DNA of 64,000 nucleotides from Closterium sp. Naga37s-1 (GCA_947471745.1 CANJKZ010000979.1:1116001-1180000), one strand, 5' to 3'; numbered from the stretch's first letter, positions 54,601 through 64,000 are shown. Notes: generated by a model from the letters alone, not told the origin. Translations and numbers: made by a program.

Positions 54601-57547
54601 ACTCAGTCCCCTCCTTCCCTCACTGCCTCCCCTTTCTCCCCTTTCAGGTGGACCCGGCAAAGAGCAAGCACAAGCTCATGAGCACCAAGATCGAGGTACG
54701 GCTGGCCAAGGCAGAGGCCATTCACTTATGAGGCACTCAATCTTCCTTCTCCCCTCCCCTTGCCCTCTTCCTGCTTCCCCCCTCTCTTTTCCCCCTCCAG
54801 GTGAACCCGGCAAAGAGCAAGCACGTGCTGATGAGCACCAAGGTGGAGGTGCGACTGGCCAAGGCAGGGATTCATTACTCCTGAGACACTCAGTATTCCT
54901 CCCCCTCCTGCCTGCATCCCCCAGGTGGACCCAGCAAAGAGCAAGCACATGCTGATGAGCACCAAGGTGGAGGTGCGGCTGGCCAAGGCAGAGAGGAGGT
55001 GAGGCTAGATGCCTACCACTTCTGAGACACTCAGTATTCCTCCCGCTCCCTTTTCTCCCCTTTCAGGTGGACCCTGCACAGAGCAAGCACGTGGTGATGA
55101 GCACCAGGATCAGGGTGCGGCTGGCCAAGGCGGAGGCAGAAGGTGAAGGCATAGGCCATCCACTTATGAGGCACTCAATTCCTCCCTCCCGCCCGACCGC
55201 CTCCTTTCCCCCTTCCCCTCCCTTAGGTGGACCCTGCACAGAGCAAGCACGTTCTGATGAGCACCAAGATCGAGGTGCGATTGGCCAAGGCGGAGGCCAT
55301 CCACTGGACGGCTCTGGAGGCCACCAGACGACCGGCCGTGGTGCAGCCTGTGAACGTGTCCGATGGTGGGTGGTGTGCGGCTGGGTGGGGTGGGATGGGT
55401 TGGGGGATGGTTGTGGGGTTATGACAACCGCGAATGGAGGGGAGACAGGGAGTAGGGACGGCCAAGGTGGAGGCCATTCACTGGACGGCTCTGGAGGCCA
55501 CCAGTCGTGGTGCAGCCCGTGAATGTGTCTGATGGTGGGTGGGGTTCGGTGGAGTGGGGTGGGGTGGGGTGCGCGGGGTGGGGTGTGTTGAGGTGGAGTG
55601 GGATGGGGTGGGGTGGGAATGGGGTAGGCTGGGACGGGGTGGGGGGTTGTGGGTTGTAGAAAGAATTGGACAAAGGGTCACGCACCTCTTTTCCCCTTGT
55701 AGAATCCCTCCCCGGACAAACTGAAGCACATGTACCCTTTTATCTTTTTGAGACGTCTCAAAAACTCACTTTTTACACGTGGCTTACAAAGGGTCACGCA
55801 CCTCTTTTCCCCTTTTAGAATCCCCAGACAAACTGGAGAACATGTACCGTTTCGAGGTGACTTTTGAGTCGACTCAAAAGTCACCTTGTTACCATGGCAC
55901 ACGACACAGAATCCCCAGTCAAACTGGAGCACATGTACCGTTTCGTCCCTTGGATTCTCCTGCCTCCCTGCCATTGCCCATGCAGTGACTTATTTCCCCT
56001 TCCACTCTCCTCTCCCTCCCCATTTCCCTGTTTCTCCTTTTCCTCTTCTCCCGGTTTCCCCGTTCCCCTTTTCCGCCCATCAGAAACTGCAGAGAAGCTG
56101 AAGCACATGTATCCTTCGTCCCGCAAGCAACATGTGAACTGGGACCAGCTGGAGGCGGAAGTCAAGGCCGAGGTAAGCTGAGTCAATGCAGGCCGAGGTA
56201 AGATGTGATGAAGCTTTCAGCTTGCTCTAGTTTTGAGATGTCTCAAAACCCGGCCGGTGGTGAAAATGAACGCCAAGGACGCAGTTCTCAACAAGCTCTT
56301 CCGAGACGTGATGAAGCTTCTCTTGCTCTTCCTCCGTTCGCTCTATTTTTTTGTCAAATCAATCTCCAGGAGAAGGGTGAGAAGCTCGAAGGGAATGCAG
56401 CGCTGAACAAGCTCTTGTAAGGAGTGAAGAAGGGGATCTGAATAAATGAACCGCACGACATCTGTTCAGACCCCCCTCCTTTCTCTTGCCCTCACTCTGT
56501 GTTGATATCAATCAACAGGAGAAGGATGAGAAGCTGGAGGGAGACGCAGCACTAAACAAGCTCTTTCAAGACATTTACGCGGGGGCAGACGAGGAGACCC
56601 GCCGTGCCATGAACAAGTCGTTTGTGAGTCCCCCCCCCCCTGCATAAATGTCTTGGAATGAGCCCACCATATCCAGCTTGCCTCGTTCAAGACATCCACG
56701 CAGGGGCAGACGAGGAGACCCGCTGTGCCATGAACAAGTCGTTTGTGAGTGTTCCTCGCTCCCTACTCTCCTTCCTTTCTGGGTATTGATGGTGGGCTTA
56801 AAGCTCATTCCAAGACATCTATGCAGGGGCAGACGAGGAGACCCACCGCACCACAAACAAGTCATTCGTGAGTGCCCCTCGCCCCTACTCCCCCTTCTGG
56901 CCCCCTCTCCTCCCTTACTCCCCTCCCCTCGCTGGTCCTTTGCCGTGCTATGATCAAGCCCTGTGTTCGCTCCCTCGCCCTCTATTTCCCCTGGTCTCTC
57001 CCAGGCTCTCACCCCTTTCCCCACTTCCCTTTCCTTTCATCTCCCTGGTCTCTCCCAGGCTCTCGCCCTTTTACCCCACTTCCCTTTCCTTTCCCCCCCT
57101 CCCACCGCCCTGGTCCTTTGCTGTGCCGTGATCAAGCCCTTTGTTCGCCCCTCGCCCTCTATTCCCCTGGTCTCTCTCCATGAGCAACATATTGTGAGTG
57201 CTCTCACTTGAGTGAGTGCCATCTGGCTTTGGATGGACACTCTCCAAGCTCACCTCAGTGCACAGTGCATTATCATACTCTGATTTTAATGTTCTTTTCT
57301 TCTTCTTCTTTTCTTCTTCTTTTCTTCTTCTTTTCTTCTTCTTTTCTTCTTCTTCTTTTCTTCTTCTTTTCTTCTTCTTCTTTTCTTCTTCTTCTTTTCT
57401 TCTTCTTTTCTTCTTCTTTTCTTCTTCTTCTTTTCTTCTTCTTCTTCCCCGTTTACACCCTGCCTGCTGCAGGTCGAATCAGAAGGCACGGTGCTGTCAA
57501 CAAACTGGAAGGAGGTTGGGTCTGGGAAGGTCGATGCCAAGGACTGA
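51651..57547 (+). CDS. SGT1: SGT1 co-chaperone (TPR-CS-SGS)
   Basis: Ten exons in phase: 51651-51843, 52131-52200, 52475-52605, 53187-53349, 53516-53612 (or 53681-53777), 53981-54049, 55227-55365, 56084-56172, 56519-56623, 57473-57547; 376 codons, the usual SGT1 length. TPR domain at residues about 10-115 ([36 protein letters not shown]); Ala/Pro/Ser-rich variable region; CS domain ([46 protein letters not shown]); SGS domain ([57 protein letters not shown]). SGT1 bridges HSP90 to client proteins (SCF ligases and, in land plants, NLR immune receptors with RAR1). Exon 5 exists as two full 97-nt copies, and other exons have partial copies. Confidence 0.95.
52690..52880 (+). repeat. 3' copies of SGT1 exon 3
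   Basis: A donor-side copy (AELQSQG then GTGCGT, ending 52764) and a shorter fragment at 52846-52880, both downstream of intact exon 52475-52605. Confidence 0.82.
53516..53777 (+). other. Two complete alternative copies of SGT1 exon 5
   Basis: 53516-53612 and 53681-53777 are both 97 nt with acceptor and donor. They encode [20 protein letters not shown] and the same start followed by [14 protein letters not shown] (the first has [13 protein letters not shown]). Since 97 is not a multiple of three, including both would shift the frame; each alone keeps it. This is the one whole-exon duplicate I found among the clusters. Confidence 0.9.
54380..54550 (+). repeat. Palindrome-rich segment in SGT1 intron 6
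   Basis: Near-palindromes at 54389-54406 and 54509-54526 (TTTTGAGTCGAT centre) and a perfect 34-bp palindrome at 54421-54454 built on TTTTGAGGCGCCTCAAAA, followed by two extra half sites (CGCCTCAAAATACAC). The flanking AAGRCAGRAAGTTACTTTTG block is duplicated. Confidence 0.9.
54421..54454. repeat. 34-bp perfect palindrome, GCGC centre
   Basis: Core TTTTGAGGCGCCTCAAAA with eight further matched bases on each arm (GAGGTGTA / TACACCTC). Longest palindrome in the window. Confidence 0.95.
54648..55534 (+). repeat. SGT1 exon 7 cluster: four 5' copies, intact exon, one 3' copy
   Basis: Acceptor-side copies ([20 protein letters not shown]) start at 54648, 54801, 54925 and 55067. The intact exon is 55227-55365. 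One donor-side copy ends at 55534 (VNVSD-type, GATG then GTGGGT). A GGGGTGGGGT microsatellite follows at 55550-55650. Confidence 0.9.
55703..56249 (+). repeat. SGT1 exon 8 cluster with palindromes between copies
   Basis: Acceptor-side copies ([12 protein letters not shown]) start at 55703, 55819 and 55910; the intact exon is 56084-56172; the exon end and donor (GGCCGAG/GTAAG) are repeated at 56197. Perfect palindromes at 55745-55764 and 55855-55886 (32 bp) lie between the first three copies. A third, one base off (GAGATGTCTC), is at 56230-56249 between two copies of GTGATGAAGCTT. Confidence 0.9.
55855..55886. repeat. 32-bp perfect palindrome, TCGA centre
   Basis: Core TTTTGAGTCGACTCAAAA extended by seven bases on each arm (AGGTGAC / GTCACCT), between SGT1 exon 8 copies. 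Confidence 0.95.
56370..56867 (+). repeat. SGT1 exon 9 cluster: one 5' copy, intact exon, two 3' copies
   Basis: 5' copy [16 protein letters not shown] from 56370; intact 56519-56623; donor-side copies [18 protein letters not shown] (ends 56744) and [18 protein letters not shown] (ends 56867). Confidence 0.9.
57290..57450 (+). repeat. TTC/TTTTC microsatellite
   Basis: About 160 bp of TTCTTC and TTTTCTTC, forming the polypyrimidine region before the last SGT1 exon. Confidence 0.95.
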
Positions 57548-58271
57548 GTGGGGTTAGAGGCTTAGAGCATTGAGAAGATGTAGAGCAGGTGGAAGACCGT
57601 AGCTACGTGACCCCATGCAGCTTCGGTCCTGCTGCAGGTCGAATCAAGAGGCACGGTGCTATTGACAAAACTGGAAGGAGGTAGGGTCTGGGAAGGTTGA
57701 TGCCAAGGACTGAGTGGGGTTCGTAGAGGCTCGAGCATTGAGAAGCAGTTTGCAGTTAGAGTTGCATTGTTGGATCGCGTCACGTGGTGGCTTGAGCATC
57801 AAGGAAATGTAGAGCCTTAATACTTTCACTGAAGGGAGTGTCCAGGTGTCAGAATTATGTTGTTATAATTGCATGTAGTTCTAGCTTTAGTGTAGTTATC
57901 CTAATTTCCTGCTTGGTGGTGTACCCCTTTTCCTCCCATATTTGTACTTCACTCTCTATAGTGAAACTCCTCTTTCTTGCCCCAATTCTCTCTCACTGTC
58001 GAACGTGCAGCTGTGGGGGGGGAGGGTAAGAGAGAGTGGCGGACGAAGCAACCACGCATATGCAACTGCCGCCCTCTGCTACCGTGGCACCTCCTGCTGC
58101 AGCCCCTGTTGCCACCTTCGTTTGTCTCGTCTCTCTGCTGCTGTTGAGCGGCAGGTGCTGCCGTTGAGCACTGCGTTGCCGCCACCCTTTCTCGCCGCAC
58201 GCACCTGCTCTCCAGGCTACCTGCGCCACATATACCTACTGTTGTCTGTTTCTCTCTTGCCTCAAGGCTTC
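57548..58271 (+). other. SGT1 3' flank with a copy of its last exon
   Basis: A decayed copy of exon 10 lies at about 57638-57711 (GTCGAATCAAGAGGCACGGT...), with a changed frame. TGTCAGAATTATGTTG at 57848 resembles a copia LTR start and may be an old LTR remnant. Nothing else is recognised up to the next element. Confidence 0.5.
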
Positions 58272-58397
58272 TGTCAAACAATATGTTTGTGTTCTCTCTA
58301 GTCTATAGTGGGTTAGCCTACAAGAGGTACATCACTTTAGGGTTACTTGTACCCAACTCATTCATAGTTCATTCATTCCTGCACAGTTATTCTGACA
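58272..58397 (+). repeat. 5' LTR of the 58272 copia element
   Basis: 126 bp, matching the partial 3' LTR at 63897-64000 with several substitutions and small indels, so it is older than the nested element at 10524. Confidence 0.88.
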
Positions 58398-58429
58398 TGG
58401 TATTCAGAGCAGGAAACCTGTTAAGTTTT

Positions 58430-59230
58430 TAGGGCCCACCGACAGTTCCGCTCGTTCCTGTCCGAAGCGACCTTGCGCTGTCCGGCCCTGCTCGCCCAGT
58501 GTCGCGCTGCCCTGCAGCTACTCGCACTGCCTGCCCCCCGCACGTCGCGCCCTGCTGCAGCCTGCAAGTCGCGCCCTGCTGCCCTGCCCAGCGCGCGCCG
58601 CCCTGCCCTGCAGCCCGCGCCCAGCTGCCCTGCAGCCCGTGCATCATGCTGCCCTGCCCTTAGCCCCGCGCGCCGCCCTGCCCTGCAGCTCGCGAGCTGC
58701 ACCGCCCTGCCCTGCAGCCCAGCGCGTCGCGCCCTGCTGCAGCCCGCGCGTCGCGCCCTACTGCCCTACGAATCGCGCCCTACTGCAGCCCGAGCGTCGC
58801 GCTCTGCTGCTCCGCGCGTCGCGCCCTACTGCAGCCCGCGCGTCGCGCTCTCCTGCCCCGCGCGTCGCGCCCTGCTGCAGCCCGCGCGTCACGCCCTGCT
58901 GCCCTGCACAGTGCGCGCCCTGCTGCCCGCGCCGCCCAGGCCGAGCCGCGCCGCCCAGCCCAAGCCGCCCTGCCCAACCCGAGCTACTGCTGCTGCTGCT
59001 GCTCGTGCTACTGCTGCTGCTGGTGGAGGTGCTGCTGGGAGTGCTGGAGGTGCCGCCGCCCAGCCCCACCGAGCCGCCCTGCTGCTAATACTGCTGCTGC
59101 TGCTCGTGCTACAGCTGCTGCTGGTGGAGGTGCTGCTGGGAGTGCTGGAGGTGCTGCTGGTGCTGGAGGTGCTGGAGGTGCAGCTGGGAGTACTGGAGGT
59201 GCTGCTGGTGCTGGAGGTGCTGGACCTACT
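58430..59230 (+). repeat. GC-rich leader and Gly/Ala-coding repeats
   Basis: Repeats of CCCGCGCGTCGCGCCCTGCTGCAG (58500-58920), then GCTGCTGGTGGAGGTGCTGG repeats (58980-59225). The frames seen here are compositional. Confidence 0.78.
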
Positions 59231-59250
59231 ACTGACCGTCACTGCCTGTC

Positions 59251-60724
59251 ATGGCCACTATCACGGCAGTTGCAGCGACCAGGGGTGGACAGCAGCGGTC
59301 ACTGCCTCTCCCGGACGACCCCACCCCTCAACAGCTTCGTGAGTGGTTTATTCAGCGAGGCAGTCCTGGTGGTGGAGGTTTTGGTTTTATGTGGCCTCAG
59401 CGACCTCACGACTGTGCTTCTCAGCGTTGCGTCCCTGGTAGTGTAGAGGCTGCCGCTCTCGGTTGTAGTGAGTCTGCTGCCGCTCCAGGTGCCGGTGAGT
59501 CTGTTGCAGCTCTAGGTGCTCGTGAGTCTGCCGGCGCTCTAGGTGCTAGTGCATCTACTGCCACAGGTCCTGCCTCAGCTGAGGCCTTGCACACTTTCAC
59601 GCTTGACTAAAGCGCGTCACGTTGCTTCTTTCATGATTGCACCACAGTCACACCACTCGCAGCACCTGTCCCGGTCTCACTGGCTGACCCCACTGGGGGC
59701 CCAGTAGTTGCACAAGCCTCCACTGTCCTCCCGTGTCTGGCAGTCCCCTCTGAGTCTCTCTCATATCTCCACCTCCCCGCGTTCTCGACGAACTTAGTGA
59801 GCAACGTAGTTCTCCAGGATGAATGGGTTGACACCTTCATTCCTGGAGGACACGTTGGCGATCCGTGAGCACCAACGTACACGCTGTCCTCCAACGTGCC
59901 TGCACCAACGTGCCTTCCCTGCGTCGAGGGGCGGCAGCGCGCCGCTCCTCACTCCTCCGAGTTTCCTCCGACCACTGCTCCTCTGCAGACTCTCCACATG
60001 GACGTGTGGGGCCCGGCCCCCGTCGGTGGAACGGACCAGGAGCGCTACTTCCTGCTAGTTGTTGACGATTACACACGCTACACCACTGTCTTCCCCTTGT
60101 GGCGCAAGGCGGACGTGAGCGGCATTTTGATCCCCTAGATCCGTGCTACTCGTTGCCAGTTGCGCGAGCGGTTTTGTCAGGACTTCCCAATCCTGCGTCT
60201 GCACTCTGACAGGGGCGCTGCGTTCTCTTCTGACCTCCTTGCGGAGTTCTGTCGAGACGAGGGCATCCGCCAGTCGTTCACGCTTTCGGCCTCTCCTCAG
60301 CAAAATGGGATTGCTGAGCGTCGCATTGGCTTGATCATGGAGGTTGCTCGTACATCCATGATCCATGCGGCTGCTCCCCATATTCTGTAGACGTTTGCGG
60401 TCTGATACACTACGCATCAGCTCAACCTCTGGCCCCGTGTCTCTGAGCCACAGACCTCGCCCAGACTCCGGTGGACGGGGAAGGTTGGCAATGTGTCGGT
60501 GTTTCGGGTCTGGGGCGCGCTCTCCCTTGTTCGCGATGCCAAAGCGAGCAAGCTCTCCTCTCGCACTCTCCGCTGTGTCTTCCTTGGCTTCCCCACCGAC
60601 GCCCCGCCATGGTAGTTTTACCACTCGCGCTCGCGTCGAGTCTTCTCCTCCCAGGACGTCACCTTTGACGAGTCTGTTTGTTACTACAGGCTACACCTGC
60701 ACGCGTCCCACCCGGTCCCCCTAG
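59251..60724 (+). pseudogene. copia gag C terminus, protease remnant and integrase with stops
   Basis: PTPQQLREWFIQRG matches the middle of the gag at 8290-8330. The protease motif is cut by a stop (LHTFTLD then TAA at 59608-59610). Integrase is recognisable (MDVWGPAPVGGTDQERYFLL, LHSDRGAAFSS, SPQQNGIAERRIG) but carries TAG at 60137-60139, TAG at 60388-60390, TGA near 60404 and TAG at 60616. Confidence 0.85.
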
Positions 60725-60735
60725 CGCCTCTTTTC

Positions 60736-61860
60736 TTGGTACCAGTCCCCCCCTCGGTGGACCCCCTCCCCCCACAAGGTCCTGCTCCCTCAGGTGTGTC
60801 TCATGTAGACCCACCCCCCTTGGTTGAGCCTTTGGAGATCTCTTCTGACTCCTCTGGCTCAACTGAGGGGGGTGACCCCGCCGCTGACGACACGGCGGCC
60901 ACTCGCCGCTCTCCACGCTTGGATACCCCCCCTGGTTTTCCGCCTCGGCCATCTTCGCCGCCTCCGCAGCCTGCTGCTGTGGAATCTGGAGCTGAGACTG
61001 CTGGTGTGGAGCCTGGGGGTGCTGAGACAAAGGGTGAGGGTTCTGAGGGTGCTGCGACTGGGGGTGTTGGGACTGGGGGTGCTGGTTCTGGGGGTGCAGC
61101 GACAGGGGGTGCTGGTTCTTGGGGTGCTGCGACTGGGGGTGCTGACTCTGGGGGTCCTGCGATTCCTAGTGGCGGTGGAGCTGTGGCTGACCCTGCTGGA
61201 GGTCCTGGAGCTGGACAGCCACCGCAGCCTGACCTACTTGAGACGCTCTTGCCGCAGGCGATTCGTGCATGAATCGTTCGTCGAGGCAGCCCTGGTGGTG
61301 GAGGGTACGGTCCTGCTGGGGCATGAGCTGCTAGTCCTGGAGGTACTGCTGGTGCTGGAGGTACTAGAGGTGCTGCTGGTGCTGGAGGTACTAGAGGTGC
61401 TGCTGGTGCTGGAGGTACTGGAGCTGCTAGTCCTGGAGGTACTGGAGGTGCTGCTGGTGCTGGAGGTGCCGGAGCTACTAGTCCTGGAGGTGCTATTGGT
61501 GCTGGAGGTGCTGGACCTACTAGACCTGGAGGTACAGCAGGTGCCGTTGGTGCTCGAGGCACTGGAGCTGGAGGTACCGGAGGTGCTGGAGCTGCTGGTC
61601 CTTGAGGTGCTCGTACTAGAGGTGCTGGAGCTGCCGGAGTAGCTGGTGCTGCTGGTGCTGGAGGTGCTGGAGGTGCTACTGGAGCTGCTGGCACTAGAGG
61701 TGCTGGAGGTACTGCTGGTGCTAGAGGTGCTGGCGCTGCCGGAGCTCGTGGTGCTGCTGGAGCTGGAGGTGCTAGTGGAGATGCTGGTGCTGGAGGTGTT
61801 GCTGCAGCTGGTGGTGGAGGAGCTGGAGCTGCTGGTACTGCCCCACTCCGACTGTTTTAA
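60736..61860 (+). pseudogene. copia linker, Pro-rich then Gly/Ala repeats
   Basis: Equivalent to 10050-10523 plus 13910-14300 of the other element, here uninterrupted. GGTGCTGGAGGTACTAGAGG repeats (61310-61840) are expanded. Confidence 0.75.
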
Positions 61861-61940
61861 TACCCGCACTGCCGCCGCCTGACTCGGTCCTTCGCCAGGT
61901 TCTTAGTCTCCCGGCTTCCACTGGCCTCACTCCACCTCTC

Positions 61941-63641
61941 ATGTGTCCACCGACAGACCAGTCTCAGCCACAGCTACTGCCTGGCTCCCCGCTGCCTGCT
62001 CCTGCTCCTCACACTGAGGTGACTGAGTCCCTGATTGAGCGTCGTGAGCCTGAGATTCGTGCTTCCACACCTGTTCGTGCTCGTTGTATTGCCCGTCCTT
62101 GTCCTCCTGCTGTCCCACGCACTCACGGTATGGCACTTCGTCCTTCCTCTGTTTCACAGCGTGTTGTCCTGCTTGAGCCTCCGGCGTCCTCTCTTCCGCA
62201 CGTTGATGGCATGTGGATTTTCAGAGTGAAGCGGCCGCCGGGTTCTCCGCCTGCCTTCAAGACGCGTTACGTTGCTCGATGCTTCAGCCAGTGACAGGGG
62301 GTCGACTTCTTTCAGGCCTTCTCCCCCACCCCGAAGATGACTACTCTTCGGGTGCTGGTGCACGTTGCAGCACAGCGTGACTACGAGCTGCACTCCCTCG
62401 ACTTCTCCACAGCTTTCTTGCAGGGCAGCCTTCACAAGGTGATCTGGCTGCGCCGCCCACCTGGCTTCACTGGATCGTTTCCTGCGGGTACCCAGTGGAG
62501 CCTCCGGCGGCCAGTCTACGGTCTCCGCCAGGCGCCCCGAAAGTGGCACGACACACTGAAGACTACACTTGCGGCTCTTGGGTTTGCTCCTTCCTTTGCT
62601 GACCCGTCGCTGTTTCTACGCACCGACACTACCCTGCCGCTGTTCTACGTTCTAGTGTATGTCGACAACTTGGTTTTTACTACTGCTAACACTGAGGCGA
62701 TGGCCCTAGTGAAGGCGGAGCTGCAGGAGAGACACACCTGCACTGACCTGGGTGAGCTGCGTAGCTATCTTGGCTTGCAGATCACACGCGACAGAGCACG
62801 GTGCACCATCACCCTGACTCAGTCACACATGGTGCACCAGGTCCTTCGGCGCTTCGGCTTCCACTTCTCCTCGCCACAGCCCACTCCTCTGTCTACCAGC
62901 CACTCGCTCTCAGCTCCACCTTCGGACGAGTCCGTAGAGACGAGTGGTCCATACCCAGAGCTTGTGGGTTGCCTCATGTACCTGATGACATGCAGACGAC
63001 CTGACCTCGCGTACCCTCTTAGCCTCCTGGCTCGCTACGTGGCTCCCGGTAGACACCGAAAGGTGCACTGGGATGTTGCGAAGAGGGTACTGCGTTACTT
63101 GTGCAGTACATCGGGCATGGGGCTCGTGCTTGGAGGACGGGGTTCAGTGATACTCATAGAACACTCCGACGCTTCTTGGGCCGACGACCAGGCGACTCAG
63201 CGTTCGTCACAGGGTTACACCTTCAGTCTTGGCTCTGGTTCTGTCTCGTGGAGGTCCACTCGTTCTTCTTCTGTGCTTGGCTCCAGCTGTGAGGCCAAGA
63301 TCTACGCTGGGGCCATGGCTGCACAGGAGCTACGCTGGCTGATCTACCTACTGACCGACTTGGGGGAGCGGCCTTGTTCTCCTCCAGTTCTGTACGACGA
63401 CAACAAGGCAATGCTTGCTTTATGTCGCGAACAGATACTGGAGCACAGAACAAAACACATTGCTCTCCGCTACTTTCTTATGCGTGAGTTGCAGCAGCGT
63501 CGTCAGCTCCCCCTTTCCTATGTGGCCTCGCGGGCCAACACTGCTGATGTGTTCACCAAGGCCCTTGGGTCTGGTGATCATCAGCGTTTCTGCACTGCTC
63601 TTGTGCTTGTGCCCACTCTGTCTCACCTGTTGGTTGCTTGA
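61941..63641 (+). pseudogene. copia reverse transcriptase and RNase H, catalytic YVDN
   Basis: The RT begins near 62205 (GMWIFRVKRPPG) with TGA at 62292-62294, then is open for 434 codons (62337-63641). The active site reads YVDN (62658-62669) in place of YVDD, which should abolish polymerase activity. RNase H keeps HSDASWADD, SSSCEAKIYAG and ANTADVFTKALG; the second acidic block is CEAK where the other copy has CEAE. Confidence 0.88.
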
Positions 63642-64000
63642 CTTGCTCTTGTTGTACACTGATATATATCTTTATACCTGCTTGTTTACTCTTGCTAGGC
63701 TGGGATCAGCGTACTTCTTTGCTATTATAACTCTGCATGTGAACTGGTCTTGTGGTCGCTTGCTTGGGCTCAGATTGTGTGGTGTCCTTGAGATCCACAA
63801 TGAGCTTTGCTTTGCTTGTTCTCTTGCTTGACTGGTCTTGTGACCGTCTGTTGTGTTTGCTATCTCCTACTTAGCCTATGGGGGTGTGTCAAACTATATG
63901 TTTGTGTTCTCTCAAGGCTATAGTGGGTTAGCCTATAAGGGGTACATCACTCTAGGGTTAGTACTTCTACCCAAGTCATTCATAGTTCATTCATTCCTGC
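63642..64000 (+). repeat. 3' UTR and start of the 3' LTR
   Basis: 3' UTR 63642-63896, closely matching 16505-16755, then TGTCAAACTATATG at 63897 opens the 3' LTR. The right target duplication is outside the window. Confidence 0.85.

Larger units (their letters stand above)
58272..64000 (+). mobile_element. Ty1/copia retrotransposon, 3' LTR cut by the window edge
   Basis: 5' LTR 58272-58397 (TGTCAAACAATATG to TTATTCTGACA), primer-binding site TGGTATTCAGAGCAGG at 58398-58413, GC-rich leader to about 58980, damaged gag-pol 59251-63641, polypurine tract CTATGGGGGTG before the 3' LTR that starts at 63897 and runs off the window. It is the same family as the 6134-16892 element. The N-terminal gag present there (7284-8290) is missing here, so an internal deletion joined leader to mid-gag. 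Confidence 0.9.

Noticed and set aside
36673-57547. Partial exon copies as an assembly artefact
   Set aside because: Copies differ by many independent substitutions and indels and follow a side rule; stutter would give near-identical whole copies. Raw-read confirmation would still be useful, above all for the seven identical 40-bp units.
1-64000. tRNA and rRNA genes
   Set aside because: I looked for cloverleaf-like and rRNA-like segments and saw none; the only tRNA-related sequences are the retrotransposon primer-binding sites.

Overview
The window is nuclear DNA from a plant-lineage eukaryote. The four host genes (a phosphoglucan, water dikinase, an ABA4/neoxanthin-type plastid protein, an EXORDIUM-like secreted protein and the co-chaperone SGT1) are typical of the green lineage, and Ty1/copia retrotransposons surround them. 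A streptophyte green alga, perhaps a zygnematophyte, fits best; that placement is inference, since no marker gene is present.

Layout. 1-2160: an LTR of an element running off the left edge, a 31-bp minisatellite and a decayed KDZ/Plavaka-like transposon. 3650-16897: three retroelements nested in one another; two insertions are proved by 5-bp target duplications (CGCGA and CTGGA). 17189-19021 (-): an intronless type II membrane glycosyltransferase-like gene. 19554-22326 (-): a five-exon hAT transposase gene with one in-frame TAG. 22724-30462 (+): EXORDIUM-like gene. 32298-35752 (-): ABA4-like gene. 36673-50594 (-): an 18-exon PWD gene whose exons I could join in one open frame (1260 codons plus stop). 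50595-51650: divergent intergenic region. 51651-57547 (+): SGT1, ten exons, 376 codons. 58272-64000: a fourth copia element, cut by the window edge.

The unexpected signal is in the four host genes between 22.7 and 57.7 kb. Almost every exon has one intact, in-phase copy, and its introns are full of partial exon copies that obey a rule. Copies of the exon's 5' end (with acceptor AG) lie only upstream of the intact exon. Copies of its 3' end (with donor GT) lie only downstream. Tandem duplications across splice junctions would leave exactly this pattern. Short perfect palindromes (TTTTGAG-NCGN-CTCAAAA, centre TCGA, ACGT or GCGC) sit at the junctions between such copies, and I found them nowhere else in the window. 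In four places the exon end plus its 5' splice site has become a minisatellite (units of 18, 24, 34 and 40 bp). The glycosyltransferase gene, the hAT gene and the retrotransposons show none of this.
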